The notes under the pieces: generated by a model
What the model was told of the DNA's origin: nothing
The model's database searches: none
Seen by the model: only the letters and a program-made list of their open reading frames with translations
Position numbers and translations under genes: made by a program
Source of the DNA: a virus
Length of the DNA stretch: 21,029 bases
Strand: one strand, 5' to 3'
Virus record (IMG/VR): IMGVR_UViG_3300044630_001513
Coordinates: 1 to 21,029 of that record
In this document: positions 1 to 4,986 of the stretch, in pieces
Layout of the letters: each line of letters begins with the position of its first letter
Position numbering within the stretch: the first letter of the stretch is position 1

Positions 1-42
1 AGTCTCTGCTGCTGTACCTTTAGTCTTACTTGGGTTTGCCAC
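1..42 (-). CDS. Probable Holliday-junction-resolvase-like nuclease, N-terminal end only (partial)
   Basis: Fourteen codons are visible before the gene leaves the window. A GTG start (42-40) overlaps the TAG stop of the SSB gene by one base, giving VANPSKTKGTAAET. Many actinophage PD-(D/E)XK proteins annotated as resolvase-like begin with an NPSK-x-KGT-x-AE motif, and the KG-x-x-AE element also resembles the first helix of archaeal Hjc resolvases, which cut four-way DNA junctions. A role beside SSB, helicase and exonuclease fits recombination. The AAGAAG stretch within the last SSB codons could serve as a weak ribosome binding site. The assignment rests on a short motif only; the catalytic part lies outside the window. 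Confidence 0.55.
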   Translation of the reverse strand, partial: MANPSKTKGTAAET

Positions 43-374
43 TAAAACTTCTTAACTGGTGCTGAAACTGTATTAGCAGAGATCTCATCAACAGTTTTAT
101 TTATACCCTCTTTGTTGGTATAACTACGTTGTTTAAGTTCTCCAGTAATAATAATGGAATCTCCTTTTTTAAAAGTGTTAGCTGTGTTTTCTGCAGCTTT
201 GCCCCAAACACTTCCACTCAAGTAAATAGGATCTGTGTTAACCCATTCACCTGTTTCTGTTTTCTTTCTTGAATTGCAAGCTATACGAAAATTAGCACAA
301 GCTTTTTCGTTATAAAACTTTAATTCAATATCGTCTACTAGATTTCCTTCTGCAACTATTGTTGGGTATGGCAT
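42..374 (-). CDS. ssb: Single-stranded DNA-binding protein (OB fold)
   Basis: A 110-residue protein that would coat single-stranded DNA during phage replication and recombination. The sequence follows the bacterial/phage SSB pattern: an N-terminal strand (TIVAEGNLVDD), the FRIAC strand, a KKTETGEWVNTDP loop followed by a WGKAAENTANTFKKGD segment, and a GELKQRSYTNKEG strand. Unlike cellular SSBs (about 160-180 residues) it has no glycine-rich linker and no acidic DDIPF-type tail; it ends with the basic tail APVKKF. A TAGGAG ribosome binding site lies about 7 nt before the ATG. It sits last in the visible replication operon, and its stop overlaps the start of the next gene. Confidence 0.9.
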   Translation of the reverse strand: MPYPTIVAEGNLVDDIELKFYNEKACANFRIACNSRKKTETGEWVNTDPIYLSGSVWGKAAENTANTFKKGDSIIITGELKQRSYTNKEGINKTVDEISANTVSAPVKKF

Positions 375-384
375 TCTTTTTCTC

Positions 385-453
385 CTATATTAGCTTCGTT
401 GTTGCACGTGCAGTACCAGATAGATGAACAGATATGACATCTGCCTTCTCCAT
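385..453 (-). CDS. 22-residue ORF between helicase and SSB genes
   Basis: ATG at 453-451 begins 3 nt after the helicase stop; the ORF (MEKADVISVHLSGTARATTKLI) ends with a TAG that is itself part of the SSB ribosome binding site TAGGAG. It fills the only gap between two tightly spaced genes, which is its main support. Its own ribosome binding site is weak (GAAAG). No recognised motif. It could simply be a translational bridge or spacer rather than a functional peptide. Confidence 0.35.
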   Translation of the reverse strand: MEKADVISVHLSGTARATTKLI

Positions 454-456
454 CTT

Positions 457-1248
457 TCAAATTACTGCTCTTTCTGGATCCGATATAAACATACGCTCAG
501 GTTGAAACTCAAGCATATGAACTGCTTTACCAGTTGGATCTGCCTTACCATAACGATTCTTAACACTGGCTACTCCGAGATAACCACCATTAGGATCTTG
601 TCCAATAGTTAGAATCAAAGCTGGTAACTGATTTACCATTCCTTGAATCGCTGCTCTTGGTTGACAAGGAGTTCCTTCATATGTTTCTTTTGTATGATGA
701 AGAACTATAACTGCAGCATTGGTTTCCCTTGCTAAAAATTTTAGTTCTTTCATTGCTGAACGCATACCAGACCACTCTTCTGCACCATCCATAGCAACAT
801 CCATCAAGTTATCTACGACAATCATTGATGGTGACTCTCCCCATAGTTCTTCGAATGCAAGAACATTCTGGTAAAGATCATCTAAGTTTGGAGCTGACTC
901 AAACAACCAATAGATATGTTTAGAACAATCTAGTTTTTGTTTGAAAGCTTCTGGTTCTTGTTCCATAGTACGCTCTGAATCAATCTGAGTAACACCAGTA
1001 ACCATTGAATACAATCGCATTGCCATTGTATGTAGGTTTGTATCAGCAGAGACATAAAGTGTTGGCACGTTTGCTCTTAATGCAATAGCTAATGCCAATG
1101 TACTTTTACCAGCACCAGGTGTTCCTGCTACTAGAGATACTTCTGCTCTTCTGAATATGATGTTGTTATTGGAAAGTGTTGTGAACACTGTAGGAATAGG
1201 TTCTCCACCAATGTCTTGCTTGCCAACAGATCTAATCAGTGTGCGCAT
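457..1248 (-). CDS. DnaB/RecA-superfamily replicative ATPase (helicase-like)
   Basis: A 263-residue RecA-fold ATPase. Walker A is GTPGAGKST (residues 42-50), Walker B is MIVVDNL (142-148), followed by a VLHHTKE element (183-188) and a KNRYGKADPTG segment (230-240) like the Lys/Arg-Gly motif of DnaB and RepA-type hexameric helicases. It corresponds to the C-terminal motor domain of DnaB alone (DnaB is about 450-470 residues), with no N-terminal primase-interaction domain. Probable role: unwinding DNA at the phage fork or loading a recombinase. The ATG abuts the TAA stop of the upstream zinc-ribbon gene and has no clear ribosome binding site, so expression probably depends on translational coupling. 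It could also be a RecA-like recombination ATPase. Confidence 0.8.
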   Translation of the reverse strand: MRTLIRSVGKQDIGGEPIPTVFTTLSNNNIIFRRAEVSLVAGTPGAGKSTLALAIALRANVPTLYVSADTNLHTMAMRLYSMVTGVTQIDSERTMEQEPEAFKQKLDCSKHIYWLFESAPNLDDLYQNVLAFEELWGESPSMIVVDNLMDVAMDGAEEWSGMRSAMKELKFLARETNAAVIVLHHTKETYEGTPCQPRAAIQGMVNQLPALILTIGQDPNGGYLGVASVKNRYGKADPTGKAVHMLEFQPERMFISDPERAVI

Positions 1249-1686
1249 TTAAGCATTCACACTCTTACATTGCGATTGCCCTTTAGGCATCGAGCAAGAA
1301 TAGAATGCTGGATATCCTTTACCTGTTGTCTTAGACATTCCACCTTTAACAAATCGCATTGGACCGTGTTCGCACATTGGTACGACACCAGTCGGTGCGT
1401 TAGTTGGGACTGGGCTGAAGCCAGCAGGTCTTACTGGTGCAGGAGGAGTTGGCTTACTAGCCAATGGATCTGGAATTACAGTCCCATTAAATGCAGCTTG
1501 TATCTCTGCAACAGAAGTTGGTTTAAACTTTTGTTGTAATGAACTAATCATTTCGATTAGTACTTGATCATCGTGCAAGTTTGCAAGGTTAAGTGCAAAC
1601 TCATCTTTAGTGTCCCCTCTAACAGTTAATAGATCTCCATTAACTTTAGTAGTAAAGGAATATGTTGCTTCTGTTGTATTAGCCAT
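1249..1686 (-). CDS. Hypothetical protein with C-terminal zinc-ribbon
   Basis: A 145-residue protein. The N-terminal ~65 residues are mixed alpha/beta, a proline-rich linker follows (~residues 72-102), and the C-terminus carries a C-E-H-G...C...C pattern (CEHGPMRF...YSC...QCK) typical of a small zinc-binding module found in many actinophage replication operons. It lies between the exonuclease and helicase genes and overlaps the exonuclease fragment by 8 nt; GGAGAAATGA serves as ribosome binding site from inside that gene. The position suggests a DNA metabolism role, such as a loader or adaptor, but no catalytic motif is visible. Confidence 0.75.
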   Translation of the reverse strand: MANTTEATYSFTTKVNGDLLTVRGDTKDEFALNLANLHDDQVLIEMISSLQQKFKPTSVAEIQAAFNGTVIPDPLASKPTPPAPVRPAGFSPVPTNAPTGVVPMCEHGPMRFVKGGMSKTTGKGYPAFYSCSMPKGQSQCKSVNA

Positions 1687-2332
1687 TCATTTCTCCAATT
1701 GTGTGTGCTAACGATCCATTCCTCCACTTGCAATAATCTGTTCGAGAACACATCTTGCAGTTAGTTAAGTTAGGAATATATAAGTTAGCTTTCCTTGCTC
1801 TATTAAATTCCTTGATTAAATATTCTACTGTTGAAGTAGGTACTAAATCAAGATCTAATGGAACACCTGTACCACCTTGACGAGCCATCCAGTAGGTTCC
1901 CCAGCGAGGTCTAATTCCGAATGTCTGCTCCATTCCAGCAGCGTAGAACGCAAGCTGTAGGTCAGATGATGGAGTGTTCCTTCCAGTTTTAATATCCAGG
2001 ATAATTAATTCACCTTCAGGATTTACCATCACTCTATCAAGAACCATCTTGACAAGAGTGTTATCAAACTTTGGTGTTAAACCAAGTTCAATAGCTGGAT
2101 CTCCATTAGGTGTTTCCCAGATCTTCCAACCAGAATTTTTTTTCCAGTTAATCCAAGAGTTAACAAAGTCAATACCATTGTTGAACCACCAATCGTAGTT
2201 CTCGCCACCTGGATTTGCTTTTGTTGTTCTTACTGATTGCCTGAAATCTTCTTTAGCTACCTTGTCGTAGCCTCTGTCTTTAGATTCATAGTCCCAGGCT
2301 TCACGCCATATATCTTGAATGTCTAAGACCAT
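1679..2332 (-). CDS. Cas4/RecB-like PD-(D/E)XK exonuclease, C-terminal fragment
   Basis: A 217-residue protein holding most of a RecB/Cas4-family nuclease: E82 (IELG), D99 (MVLDRV), the catalytic D113-x-K115 (ILDIKTG), the QLAFY element (Q126, Y130) and three C-terminal cysteines, C192-x2-C195-x5-C201, expected to ligate an Fe-S cluster. It lacks the N-terminal part of the family: the first cluster cysteine and the motif-I histidine. Both are encoded by the separate ORF at 2705-2911, with another gene in between. It begins IQDIWREAWDYE, which would follow naturally after the end of that N-terminal fragment. The start overlaps the middle gene by 10 nt and is served by AAGGA. Probable role: DNA end processing or recombination, as two subunits if functional. 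Confidence 0.8.
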   Translation of the reverse strand: MVLDIQDIWREAWDYESKDRGYDKVAKEDFRQSVRTTKANPGGENYDWWFNNGIDFVNSWINWKKNSGWKIWETPNGDPAIELGLTPKFDNTLVKMVLDRVMVNPEGELIILDIKTGRNTPSSDLQLAFYAAGMEQTFGIRPRWGTYWMARQGGTGVPLDLDLVPTSTVEYLIKEFNRARKANLYIPNLTNCKMCSRTDYCKWRNGSLAHTIGEMNG

Positions 2333-2712
2333 AACTTGAATCCTTTTTCAATAGGTAAGTAACCAACTATCTTAGTTACTTTTTCTTGGTTCTCAAAGTC
2401 TGTAGTTGCAGGAAGATTCTTTTGTTCTGCAAACTCTACATCCATAGTTAGTAAGTTAAATCCCCAAGCACCTTTAGGTGTGGCATTGAAGTAAGCAGGA
2501 ACTAATCTTTTAGTACTTGCTTCTTCTAGTAACCTGGCATACTTAGAGTATTCGATTAACAAAGTATCGTAATGGGTCATTCGACATTTAAGTTCTATGT
2601 ATGCACCAAGTTGTTTTGATGTGCAGTCATTAGTTGAAAACTTATTATCACTCTTAACTAGATCAGGGATAACTGCTTTTAACTTATCAAAAAATTCTTG
2701 TTCGTTATACAT
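2323..2712 (-). CDS. PD-(D/E)XK nuclease-like protein inserted between exonuclease halves
   Basis: A 129-residue protein located between the N- and C-terminal fragments of the Cas4-like exonuclease, overlapping the first by 8 nt (ATGTATAA) and the second by 10 nt. The sequence has a possible nuclease core: D22/D29 upstream, then AYIELKCR with E40-x-K42, followed by a helix with YDTLLIEYSKYARLL and a YFNATPKGAWGFNL segment. Similar IELK-R...LIE-KY proteins occur in environmental phages and look like small PD-(D/E)XK endonucleases. Placement inside a split gene resembles free-standing phage homing endonucleases, but homing activity is inference. It could equally be an independent nuclease or a partner subunit. 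Only a weak ribosome binding site is seen, so translational coupling is likely. Confidence 0.65.
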   Translation of the reverse strand: MYNEQEFFDKLKAVIPDLVKSDNKFSTNDCTSKQLGAYIELKCRMTHYDTLLIEYSKYARLLEEASTKRLVPAYFNATPKGAWGFNLLTMDVEFAEQKNLPATTDFENQEKVTKIVGYLPIEKGFKLWS

Positions 2713-2911
2713 TCTTGGATGCTTCCCATTCTCTCAAGTCATAAAGTTCAGTTGCCTTATGCACTGCTGATCCACCTAAGTTCCAGATAGCTGGTGTCTC
2801 TGGTGTGTCCACAATCCTTGACAGAAAGTACAACCATCCACACTCTAACCAAGTTGTGAATGCAGAATAACTAACGTGCTCAGGTATTTTGTAATCATCA
2901 ATTTCAATCAT
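2705..2911 (-). CDS. Cas4/RecB-like exonuclease, N-terminal fragment
   Basis: A 68-residue ORF that matches only the start of Cas4/RecB-type nucleases: IPEHVSYSAFTTWLECGWLY supplies the family's S-x-S...W-x-x-C-x3-Y element, with C24 as the expected first Fe-S ligand, and NLGGSAVHKATELYD supplies the G-x3-H motif with H51. It stops after LREWEASKNV, exactly where the family continues into the region encoded by 1679-2332. It has the strongest ribosome binding site of the block (AAAGGAGG, 8 nt before ATG), and that site lies in a predicted hairpin. It is the first gene of the leftward replication unit. It may be a functional small subunit acting with the C-terminal fragment, or a decaying remnant. 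Confidence 0.75.
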   Translation of the reverse strand: MIEIDDYKIPEHVSYSAFTTWLECGWLYFLSRIVDTPETPAIWNLGGSAVHKATELYDLREWEASKNV

Positions 2912-2971
2912 TTATATTTCCTCCTTTAGGAGGGGAGCTGTACCTCAAGGAGGAGGAAGAGATACAGCTAC
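2912..2971 (-). promoter_or_regulatory. Structured leader hiding the ribosome binding site of the exonuclease fragment
   Basis: In the minus-strand RNA, CCUCC-UAAA-GGAGG (plus coordinates 2920-2933) forms a 5-bp stem whose 3' arm is the Shine-Dalgarno sequence of the gene at 2911. Just upstream, UCCUCCUCCUU (2947-2957) is complementary to the same Shine-Dalgarno, and lies in the loop of a second hairpin, AGCTGTA/TACAGCT (2936-2942 with 2963-2969). This gives competing structures able to mask initiation. Regulation is inferred from the pairing only. Confidence 0.45.
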
Positions 2972-2993
2972 GACCCAGACAGAAAAGATCTTA

Positions 2994-3133
2994 CCACACA
3001 AACCAGTGTGGGAGAAGTTATCAGCGTGTTGCTGATAGCTTTGCTATAGCATAGCTATAGCTAGCAATTCGCCTCAAAGCGAATTGCTTGCTAGGGTAGC
3101 ATACTATTTCGTTATTGTAAAACCAACACGCTG
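2994..3133. repeat. Cluster of inverted repeats in divergent intergenic region
   Basis: Several stem-loops are packed between the leftward exonuclease unit and the rightward lysin unit: CCACAC/GTGTGG (2994-2999, 3006-3011); TATCAGC-gtgtt-GCTGATA (3019-3037); the 8-nt palindrome GCTATAGC twice, 11 nt apart (3043-3050, 3054-3061); and GCAATTCGC-ctcaaa-GCGAATTGC (3064-3087), a 9-bp stem. CAGCGTGTTG (3022-3031) is complementary to CAACACGCTG (3124-3133), which would enclose the whole set and compete with the second hairpin. There are no T-tracts as in intrinsic terminators. The cluster may hold operators, an origin, or RNA structure. Confidence 0.6.
3098..3126 (-). promoter_or_regulatory. Possible leftward promoter for the replication unit
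   Basis: On the minus strand TTGGTT, a 17-nt spacer and TATGCT give a weak sigma-70-like match (plus positions 3121-3126 and 3098-3103). Transcription from here would produce a leader of roughly 180 nt containing all the hairpins before the exonuclease start at 2911. The hexamers are poor, so this is tentative. Confidence 0.25.
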
Positions 3134-3183
3134 CTATGGTGTGTCAGGTTTTATGTGCTATTCTAGTCTACGTTAGGAGGCAA

Positions 3184-3531
3184 ATGCTATTTCTAATACC
3201 ACCTATTGACTTGCCTGTCGAAAGCCAGCCTTTCGTACGCACCTGGTCACCACCAGCCTCTCGTTCATATGTCAGATTTTATGTTCGAGGATTAGGTTGG
3301 AATGATGAAGAGTGGAAGTGTCTTGATGAGCTCGTTAATCGTGAGTCTCGTTGGGATATGAGAGCAGATAACCCTAAGTCTAGTGCTTTTGGTTTATTCC
3401 AAGTTCTTAAAACTAAGGAAGACTCAACACTTCAAGACCAGGTAGAAGCAGGTCTTAGATACATTGACTCCAGGTATGACGGCTCAAGTTGTGAAGCTTT
3501 ACGCCACCATAACAGGAGGAATTGGTATTAA
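3184..3531 (+). CDS. Lytic transglycosylase-like peptidoglycan hydrolase (small endolysin)
   Basis: A 115-residue protein when started at the ATG at 3184, which is preceded by AGGAGG (3175-3180); the frame is open to an ATG at 3136, but that start lacks a ribosome binding site. Residues ~38-115 fit the lysozyme-like SLT fold: LGWNDEEWKCLDELVNRESRW with the presumed catalytic E54, then NPKSSAFGLFQ, then QVEAGLRYIDSRYDG and a C-terminal HHNRRNWY. Such enzymes cleave the glycan strand of peptidoglycan and serve in phage lysis or cell entry. No signal peptide or membrane segment is evident (the N-terminal MLFLIPPI stretch is short and proline-broken), so a holin or virion association would be needed. 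It lies divergent from the replication genes, with a zinc-ribbon gene directly downstream. Confidence 0.75.
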   Translation: MLFLIPPIDLPVESQPFVRTWSPPASRSYVRFYVRGLGWNDEEWKCLDELVNRESRWDMRADNPKSSAFGLFQVLKTKEDSTLQDQVEAGLRYIDSRYDGSSCEALRHHNRRNWY

Positions 3532-3738
3532 GTGATAGACCCTAGAGGTATTCCCACTGCAACTTGCCCTAATTGTGGGTGCGATCTTATATGGATCGTG
3601 GCTACATTTGATCAAGAGACTTATGAAGTGTCAGGATATCTTCTAGATAACGCTAAGTGCTTTCATTGTGAGACTCCTCTTACTGCGCCTTGTAATGAAG
3701 ACGCAGTAAGTAGGGGTCTTCCTGAAGCTAGTCTTTAG
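3532..3738 (+). CDS. Small zinc-ribbon protein
   Basis: A 68-residue protein beginning with GTG immediately after the TAA of the lysin gene (TAAGTG); AGGAGG lies 12 nt upstream, somewhat far. It carries two knuckles, CPNCGC (residues 12-17) and CFHC (43-46), separated by a FDQETYEVSGYLLDNAK segment, and starts with MIDPRGIPT, as in small zinc ribbons of actinophages. Probable Zn-binding; function unknown. Its last 11 nt overlap tail-to-tail with the convergent small gene at 3728-3865. Confidence 0.75.
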   Translation: MIDPRGIPTATCPNCGCDLIWIVATFDQETYEVSGYLLDNAKCFHCETPLTAPCNEDAVSRGLPEASL

Positions 3739-3865
3739 ACTTACGATAGAGCAGATACTCTTCGTAATCAAAGTCAATCTTCTTCTTTATTTCTTTTCTT
3801 AATCTTCTATTATCAACAGCTAGTCCGATAATAGTTATCAGTGCTATGTATGCCATTAGCTCCAT
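3728..3865 (-). CDS. Small single-pass membrane protein (45 aa)
   Basis: ATG 3865-3863 to TAG 3730-3728, overlapping the upstream stop by one base (TAATG) and preceded by AAAGGA. The N-terminal MELMAYIALITIIGLAVD is a short hydrophobic segment suited to a membrane span, followed by a basic region (NRRLRKEIKKKID) and a Tyr/Glu-rich tail. By the positive-inside rule the C-terminus is probably cytoplasmic. It could be a membrane anchor or holin/antiholin-like peptide; no family was recognised. It is the last gene of the leftward accessory array and ends inside the convergent zinc-ribbon gene. Confidence 0.6.
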   Translation of the reverse strand: MELMAYIALITIIGLAVDNRRLRKEIKKKIDFDYEEYLLYRKSKD

Positions 3866-4002
3866 TACATATCCTTTAATGAGTTCTTAGCCCCACATAG
3901 AGCACAATCATCAGTGAGGTCGTAGTCTATGTCGTTATACATCTCTTCGCAGACATAGCATTTAACCCATTGGATCTTTAGTTTAATATCTCCAAAGCTC
4001 AC
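3865..4002 (-). CDS. Zinc-ribbon miniprotein (45 aa)
   Basis: A GTG start (4002-4000) overlaps the TGA of the preceding gene (GTGA), and the TAA stop overlaps the next ATG. The 45-residue product has two CXXC knuckles, C15-x2-C18 and C33-x2-C36, separated by an acidic loop (EEMYNDIDYDLTDD). This is the expected layout of a minimal zinc ribbon. Function is unknown; similar miniproteins occur several times in this operon. The coupled overlaps on both sides support it as a real gene. Confidence 0.6.
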   Translation of the reverse strand: MSFGDIKLKIQWVKCYVCEEMYNDIDYDLTDDCALCGAKNSLKDM

Positions 4003-4184
4003 AGATACTCCATATTTATTTTAGCTTCTTTATTAGTATCTAATAGCTCTGGACTAATGAAGCGATCCTTAATGAACTCTTCGATAGTGTTAGAGGTTAT
4101 TGGATAATCTAAGCTCCAGGATTTTATCTCTGGCATTAGTTTATCTATGTCATAAACCATAGAATAAGTTATCTTAATCTTCAT
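3999..4184 (-). CDS. Hypothetical protein, 61 aa
   Basis: A small soluble protein starting MKIKITYSMVYDIDKLMPEI, with no recognised domain. Its ATG overlaps the TAA of the upstream gene by one base (TAATG), and its TGA overlaps the following GTG. The MK(I/V)K(I/V) beginning is shared with its two upstream neighbours (MKVKVTDLHEYKEA and MKIEVKSHADFKRV), which suggests the three adjacent genes may be diverged relatives. No ribosome binding site independent of coupling is obvious. Confidence 0.65.
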   Translation of the reverse strand: MKIKITYSMVYDIDKLMPEIKSWSLDYPITSNTIEEFIKDRFISPELLDTNKEAKINMEYL

Positions 4185-4339
4185 TATTGCACATCATCAC
4201 AATAAACAAAGCCGACCATTTCTAGCTCATCAAGTAGATCATAAAGATTACTTAAAGCTTTACTCATATTGTCACTTGTTGGATAACTTAATTTTACAGC
4301 TTCTTTATATTCGTGTAGATCTGTTACTTTAACTTTCAT
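4184..4339 (-). CDS. Hypothetical protein, 51 aa
   Basis: ATG 4339-4337 to TAA 4186-4184, preceded by AAGGAGG inside the last codons of the upstream gene and overlapping it by 4 nt (ATGA). The product starts MKVKVTDLHEYKEAVKLS and ends in an acidic, leucine-rich helix (LYDLLDELEMVGFVYCDD). It resembles its neighbours at the N-terminus. No function can be assigned. Confidence 0.65.
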   Translation of the reverse strand: MKVKVTDLHEYKEAVKLSYPTSDNMSKALSNLYDLLDELEMVGFVYCDDVQ

Positions 4340-4638
4340 CTTTCCTCCTTGTTAATTAGTCTATATGAATAACCATATAATTTATTAGCAACTACATCTT
4401 CATTGAAGATCCATTCAGTAGCCTTACCATAATCTAAGAATGATCCTCTAGTATTAGAAGTATCTTCCTCAAACTTTAGATACACTCCAACACTATTAGC
4501 TATATTTATATATCTAATATCTCCTACTTTTAATCTATTACCTACAGCATTATTAACTAAAGTTAATGTCTCTAGTAATACATTCTTTCCTTGCAACACA
4601 CGCTTAAAGTCAGCGTGCGACTTTACTTCAATCTTCAT
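4336..4638 (-). CDS. Hypothetical protein, 100 aa
   Basis: A 100-residue protein starting MKIEVKSHADFKRVLQGK, with a predicted alpha/beta character (KVGDIRYINIANSVGVYLKF; LDYGKATEWIFNEDVV). AAGGAGGAGCA precedes the ATG. The start overlaps the stop of the DnaJ-type zinc finger gene (ATGA), and its own final codons (NKEER) contain the ribosome binding site of the next gene. No family recognised. Confidence 0.7.
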   Translation of the reverse strand: MKIEVKSHADFKRVLQGKNVLLETLTLVNNAVGNRLKVGDIRYINIANSVGVYLKFEEDTSNTRGSFLDYGKATEWIFNEDVVANKLYGYSYRLINKEER

Positions 4639-4766
4639 TGCTCCTCCTTGTTAGTTGTTTCATCTTGCTCATCTAAATACCCAGTTGCTCTACACAATAG
4701 GCATATAGAAGTTTTATTTATGAAGTTAGTTATATATCCCTTGCCATTACAGGCTGGACACCACAC
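4635..4766 (-). CDS. DnaJ-like zinc-finger miniprotein (43 aa)
   Basis: A GTG start at 4766-4764 inside the preceding gene (20-nt overlap) gives a 43-residue product with CPACNGKGY (residues 3-11) and CLLCRATGY (22-30). These two C-x-x-C-x-G-x-G-like knuckles resemble half of the DnaJ central zinc-binding domain, as in small phage and plasmid zinc fingers of unknown role. A TGA stands in frame upstream of the GTG, so the start cannot be much earlier. The C-terminal codons (TTNKEEQ) form the ribosome binding site for the next gene. Likely folds around one zinc ion; possible protein or nucleic-acid adaptor. Confidence 0.6.
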   Translation of the reverse strand: MWCPACNGKGYITNFINKTSICLLCRATGYLDEQDETTNKEEQ

Positions 4767-4986
4767 TATTCTTCACCTCTTCCTCGCAGTCTTCGTGCTC
4801 ATACTTACATTCCTTACACACTATTGAACAGCAAGAGAAGCACGCCTGGTCAGCTTCTTTACAGCACTGAATGATTATGTAGTCTTGATCTTCATCAGTG
4901 TATTGTGAAATTATTTTCATACCTTTATAGCTAGGTAATAATAATCTGTCTGGCGTTATGTTAATTACATTCTCGCACTTCTTCAT
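4747..4986 (-). CDS. Cysteine-rich protein, 79 aa
   Basis: A 79-residue protein with nine cysteines, eight of them between residues 41 and 67 (QCCK...ACFSCCSIVCKECKYEHEDC). The spacing includes C49-x2-C52, C57-x2-C60 and H64, compatible with binding one or two zinc ions. The N-terminus carries no signal peptide, so this is more likely a cytoplasmic metal-binding protein than a secreted disulfide protein. The ATG overlaps the upstream stop by 4 nt (ATGA), and the 3' end overlaps the next gene. Function unknown. Confidence 0.7.
   Translation of the reverse strand: MKKCENVINITPDRLLLPSYKGMKIISQYTDEDQDYIIIQCCKEADQACFSCCSIVCKECKYEHEDCEEEVKNSVVSSL

Noticed and set aside
1216-1539. Plus-strand open frame of 107 codons
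   Set aside because: Lies entirely antisense to the zinc-ribbon gene and helicase start; composition is Trp/Cys/Ser-rich noise and no ribosome binding site is present.
2705-2712. Programmed frameshift or split intein joining the exonuclease fragment to the next ORF
   Set aside because: No slippery heptamer is seen in the 8-nt overlap, and the fragment ends lack intein splice-junction residues (no Cys/Ser at the start of the C-terminal part).
3061-3094. Strong hairpin considered as an intrinsic terminator
   Set aside because: No T-tract follows on either strand, and it stands between divergent units where no transcript needs to end.
3019-3094. Hairpin cluster considered as a tRNA gene
   Set aside because: No T-loop consensus, no acceptor stem closing the cloverleaf and no CCA end were found.
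3136-3183. Longer start for the lysin gene at 3136
   Set aside because: That ATG has no ribosome binding site and lies in a hairpin arm, whereas AGGAGG directly precedes the ATG at 3184.
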